A stretch of DNA of 24,760 bases from a virus: the IMG/VR virus record IMGVR_UViG_3300037327_000034, positions 1 through 24,760 of that record; one strand, 5' to 3'. Position 1 is the first letter of the stretch. Each line of letters opens with the position of its first letter. The notes under the pieces were generated by a model that saw only the letters and a list, made by a program, of their open reading frames with translations, ran no database searches and was not told the origin of the DNA. Of this stretch, positions 23,601-24,760 are shown piece after piece. Both the position numbers and the translations under genes were made by a program.

Positions 23601-24404
23601 TTAGGGTATGGAAAACTATTTACTCAAACCTTGGTTGTATTGCAAAAAGATACCTCAGATGTTGCACCTAACACAACATCGAGCAATGGCACCATCACGG
23701 TTACTCCCCCTGTAGTTGAATCTAAATTTGATACTTATGAATTTAAAACCAGCACGTCTGATAATTTTGAGATTGCGAAACCTGTAGGCTCAAACACTAG
23801 TTTGTCCTTTGGCAATGTTATCAAAGACCAAATTTACCATATCTGGTATCGACTGGTTACAGATAACAACCTCAATACCACATGGAGGCTCAGCTCAGCC
23901 ATTGGCACAGAACAAATATTATATACATGGACCGCGTATGCCGAGGATGCCGTGGGTACAAATATTAGTACTTCTGCTGGCGAGTTAACTTGGCAAGGAT
24001 TGAGTTCAGGACATACGACGGCACAAGCCATCATTACGGATGCCAGCATCTATACGTGGTTGCCTTTAATTGAGGGCGAGACTATTCAAATGGTGCTTCT
24101 AAGTGACAACGGAAACTACTTTAGAAACAACACAGGTGCGTTAAAAAGCATTACGGCAAATATATTTATTAACGGTATAGCCGCTTATGACACCAGTGAA
24201 TATAAGTATAAATGGACTAATGAAGGGCGAGTAGTTTACGTCACAACCAGTGGAAATTACGTGTCCCTATCCCCCTCAACTAATCTTTTTGCGGCAGATG
24301 GTGAAAACCCACAAGGGTTAAATTTTAAGACTATAAAAGTGGATTTTACTGACGTAGCTAGTGGCTCCGATCTGAACCTCACATGTACAGTAACTAATAT
24401 ATAA
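20664..24404 (+). CDS. Tip attachment / host-specificity protein, lambda J-like
   Basis: The 1246 aa protein is the expected distal tail-fibre hub (lambda J is 1132 aa). An N-terminal Gly/Ser-rich KGSGGGGPSNARSNLFSTD leader leads into the conserved J/COG4733 core: ESAEEKLSHIYLDDTPIFD, the HGAPISKTTPS region, ALYRNSKDGVKEHEVTL, IIWRGYELVTRKLSSYGA, and FWIVNELILNEVFGV. At least two fibronectin-III-like beta domains follow (about 22720-22990 and 23390-23640), then a C-terminal domain (WTAYAEDAVGTNIST...) likely to bind the receptor. The start is the ATG at 20664, not an in-frame TTG at 20658. It is not overlapped by the I-like gene, so it depends on its own motif-bearing start. Confidence 0.92.
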   Translation: MRFKGSGGGGPSNARSNLFSTDAFEFVMGIAQGQIGGIVGESAEEKLSHIYLDDTPIFDSQGKPNFEESELLIRFESGTPLTAAESEDGQTPIRYLFDGTASNQTVGQEVVHGAPISKTTPSIPDGWDQLDVQVVAQALYRNSKDGVKEHEVTLTVVLSKIGGGYSETKAIRIKGKTPQSGFARSLKFELPVRSNTGDQYEITLTKNTNSDDEDIFDTIIWRGYELVTRKLSSYGASDKKYDTPSFEYHPSTAMLHVVGVIGDQIDGLPTMNADYRGLLCRVPSNYNPRTKTYDESSAWDGLYAPERFPTDNPFWIVNELILNEVFGVISYNPNVKVNKYSVYDKAKYADGYNAFSNAKDLQNPNTSETGVARYTFNAVLSDRMSGMEFINKILATTFSVILENDDGEIEILTDMPTVPVAFITAEMAVSTSSESPFSYSYSSTSARINAVSTSFIDKDSEYATQQLPEIRNQDAIDRHGLNVTEFVSLGTTNAWEAERKALVFLVAGQTETESINFVMPLSGVQFQVYDVVAIVDPVMGHGVSGRVVSNDTFSLTVRDPIYFAESGLYSLTLQGLTEDFDATITIKDTEVGLPLRKFTLSRPYPAASSLGDYPVVHIGNRARSDKQIGFPKLYRITSIEPTDDTGLELFSISAVEFNSEKHTEADLLKQATQPQYSFQLLAPLKRVTNLVVVNESIVDTLQGTQVSAWISWDEQEDRQFGTSYRVEVFSNGTSIGRVVNTAENFTEIKGLQFAEYEFRVTAERSGTKSAVTSLTYELGRVTAADLIEENALPLMYGSFKNGILKAYADINYVVGSVTSLPVALLTGGYLSSVTFSIFDDSDGNNTFLFNTVQTQPNLILTASQFKEASQQVFLPSKLIVRVAFHDFFDERYPALAVNDHILTIEAVQALITNVVVTEQTSAFGKYLITWTDDSANYEFTLLTLTGNILKKQTLTSAEVTLETLSAGTYTFTIQPVSSDLGYGKLFTQTLVVLQKDTSDVAPNTTSSNGTITVTPPVVESKFDTYEFKTSTSDNFEIAKPVGSNTSLSFGNVIKDQIYHIWYRLVTDNNLNTTWRLSSAIGTEQILYTWTAYAEDAVGTNISTSAGELTWQGLSSGHTTAQAIITDASIYTWLPLIEGETIQMVLLSDNGNYFRNNTGALKSITANIFINGIAAYDTSEYKYKWTNEGRVVYVTTSGNYVSLSPSTNLFAADGENPQGLNFKTIKVDFTDVASGSDLNLTCTVTNI

Positions 24405-24419
24405 CATGAGATTTTTACT

Positions 24420-24760
24420 ATGATAAAAAGAACTAGTGTCGGTGCCATTACAATCTCAGATATTATTGATGGAATAGATGGATATGGTGCCAACCCTCAT
24501 GCTCCTACCATACCTAAGACCAGTGATATTACAATTATCGCGTCAGACTCAGTAGTATCTATACGATGGGGTAACCCTAACTTTCAGGGATATTTAGAGA
24601 CTAGAGTGTACCGACAGGAACATCAGAAAAATGTTGCCCCTAGTTTTGGTTCTAGCGTGTATCTTTCAAGTGCCTATAGAAACTTTAATGACACCCAAGT
24701 AACCCCTAATACTACGTATTCCTATTGGATCAAGTATGTCAGTACGGCACAAATAGTCGG
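24420..24760 (+). CDS. Tail-fibre or tip accessory protein, 5' part
   Basis: The ATG at 24420 has GAG nine bases before it, and the frame stays open for 113 codons to the window edge. The visible part (KRTSVGAITISDIIDGIDGYGANP...) has a short N-terminal segment followed by an FN3-like beta domain (VVSIRWGNPNFQGYLETRVYRQE ... TPNTTYSYWIKYVS). Such proteins commonly follow J and form side fibres or receptor-binding accessories. It lacks the TTGACGATG motif. What the rest contains cannot be seen. Confidence 0.65.
   Translation, partial: MIKRTSVGAITISDIIDGIDGYGANPHAPTIPKTSDITIIASDSVVSIRWGNPNFQGYLETRVYRQEHQKNVAPSFGSSVYLSSAYRNFNDTQVTPNTTYSYWIKYVSTAQIV

Noticed and set aside
1-24760. tRNA genes, CRISPR arrays, insertion sequences, attachment sites
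   Set aside because: I saw no cloverleaf, no regularly spaced direct repeats, and no transposase or integrase-like frame in the window.

Overview
This window is the head and tail structural module of a tailed double-stranded DNA phage or prophage of siphovirus type. Gene order follows the lambda/HK97 plan: large terminase, portal, protease-scaffold, decoration protein, major capsid protein, neck and head-tail joining genes, tail terminator, major tail tube, frameshifted tail chaperone pair, tape measure, then lambda M-, L-, K-, I- and J-like tail-tip genes and the start of a fibre-like gene cut by the window end. The DNA is moderately AT-rich, genes are tightly packed, and all but one read on the + strand. 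Strong Shine-Dalgarno sites and U-tailed terminators suggest a Gram-negative, probably gammaproteobacterial, host. The host cannot be fixed from sequence alone.

Layout. 1-897 is most of an intein with a two-motif LAGLIDADG homing endonuclease, sitting in the terminase ATPase; 898-2466 is the terminase C-extein. 2481-6822 is the head module, closed by a perfect terminator. 6871-9722 holds neck and joining genes. 9719-10030 (- strand) is a ribbon-helix-helix-type regulator with its own promoter. 10096-11659 encodes the tail tube, a second terminator, and the G / G-T chaperones made by -1 frameshifting at U UUU UUA plus a hairpin. 11676-18026 is a very long tape measure (2116 aa). 18026-20636 holds the M, L, NlpC/P60, JAMM and I homologues. 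20664-24404 is the J-like tip protein, and 24420 onward a partial fibre-like gene. No stretch over 300 bases lacks a gene.

The most unusual element is in the 180-base gap between the M- and L-like genes. It carries a promoter with an operator-like palindrome in its spacer, then a short transcribed segment made of a 7-bp hairpin, an unpaired stretch and a Rho-independent terminator. That is the architecture of a trans-acting small RNA of about 75 nt. Its unpaired stretch (18501-18518) is the reverse complement of a translation-start motif, TTGACGATGA, repeated in front of most independently initiated structural genes here: portal, protease, major capsid, tail tube, tail chaperone, tape measure, L and J. 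The continuous match is 8 to 13 nt. The inferred system is one phage small RNA, under repressor control, that pairs with the start codons of nearly all late structural cistrons and shuts down or times their translation together. Genes lacking the motif are mostly those overlapping or abutting an upstream gene, so they would follow by translational coupling.

Other points worth attention are the intein at the Walker A site with an embedded zinc-finger-like segment, a probable nested scaffold start in the protease gene, tandem ~115-120 aa repeats in the tape measure, a split and order-reversed lambda K pair (NlpC/P60 then JAMM), and an L homologue without the cysteine domain.
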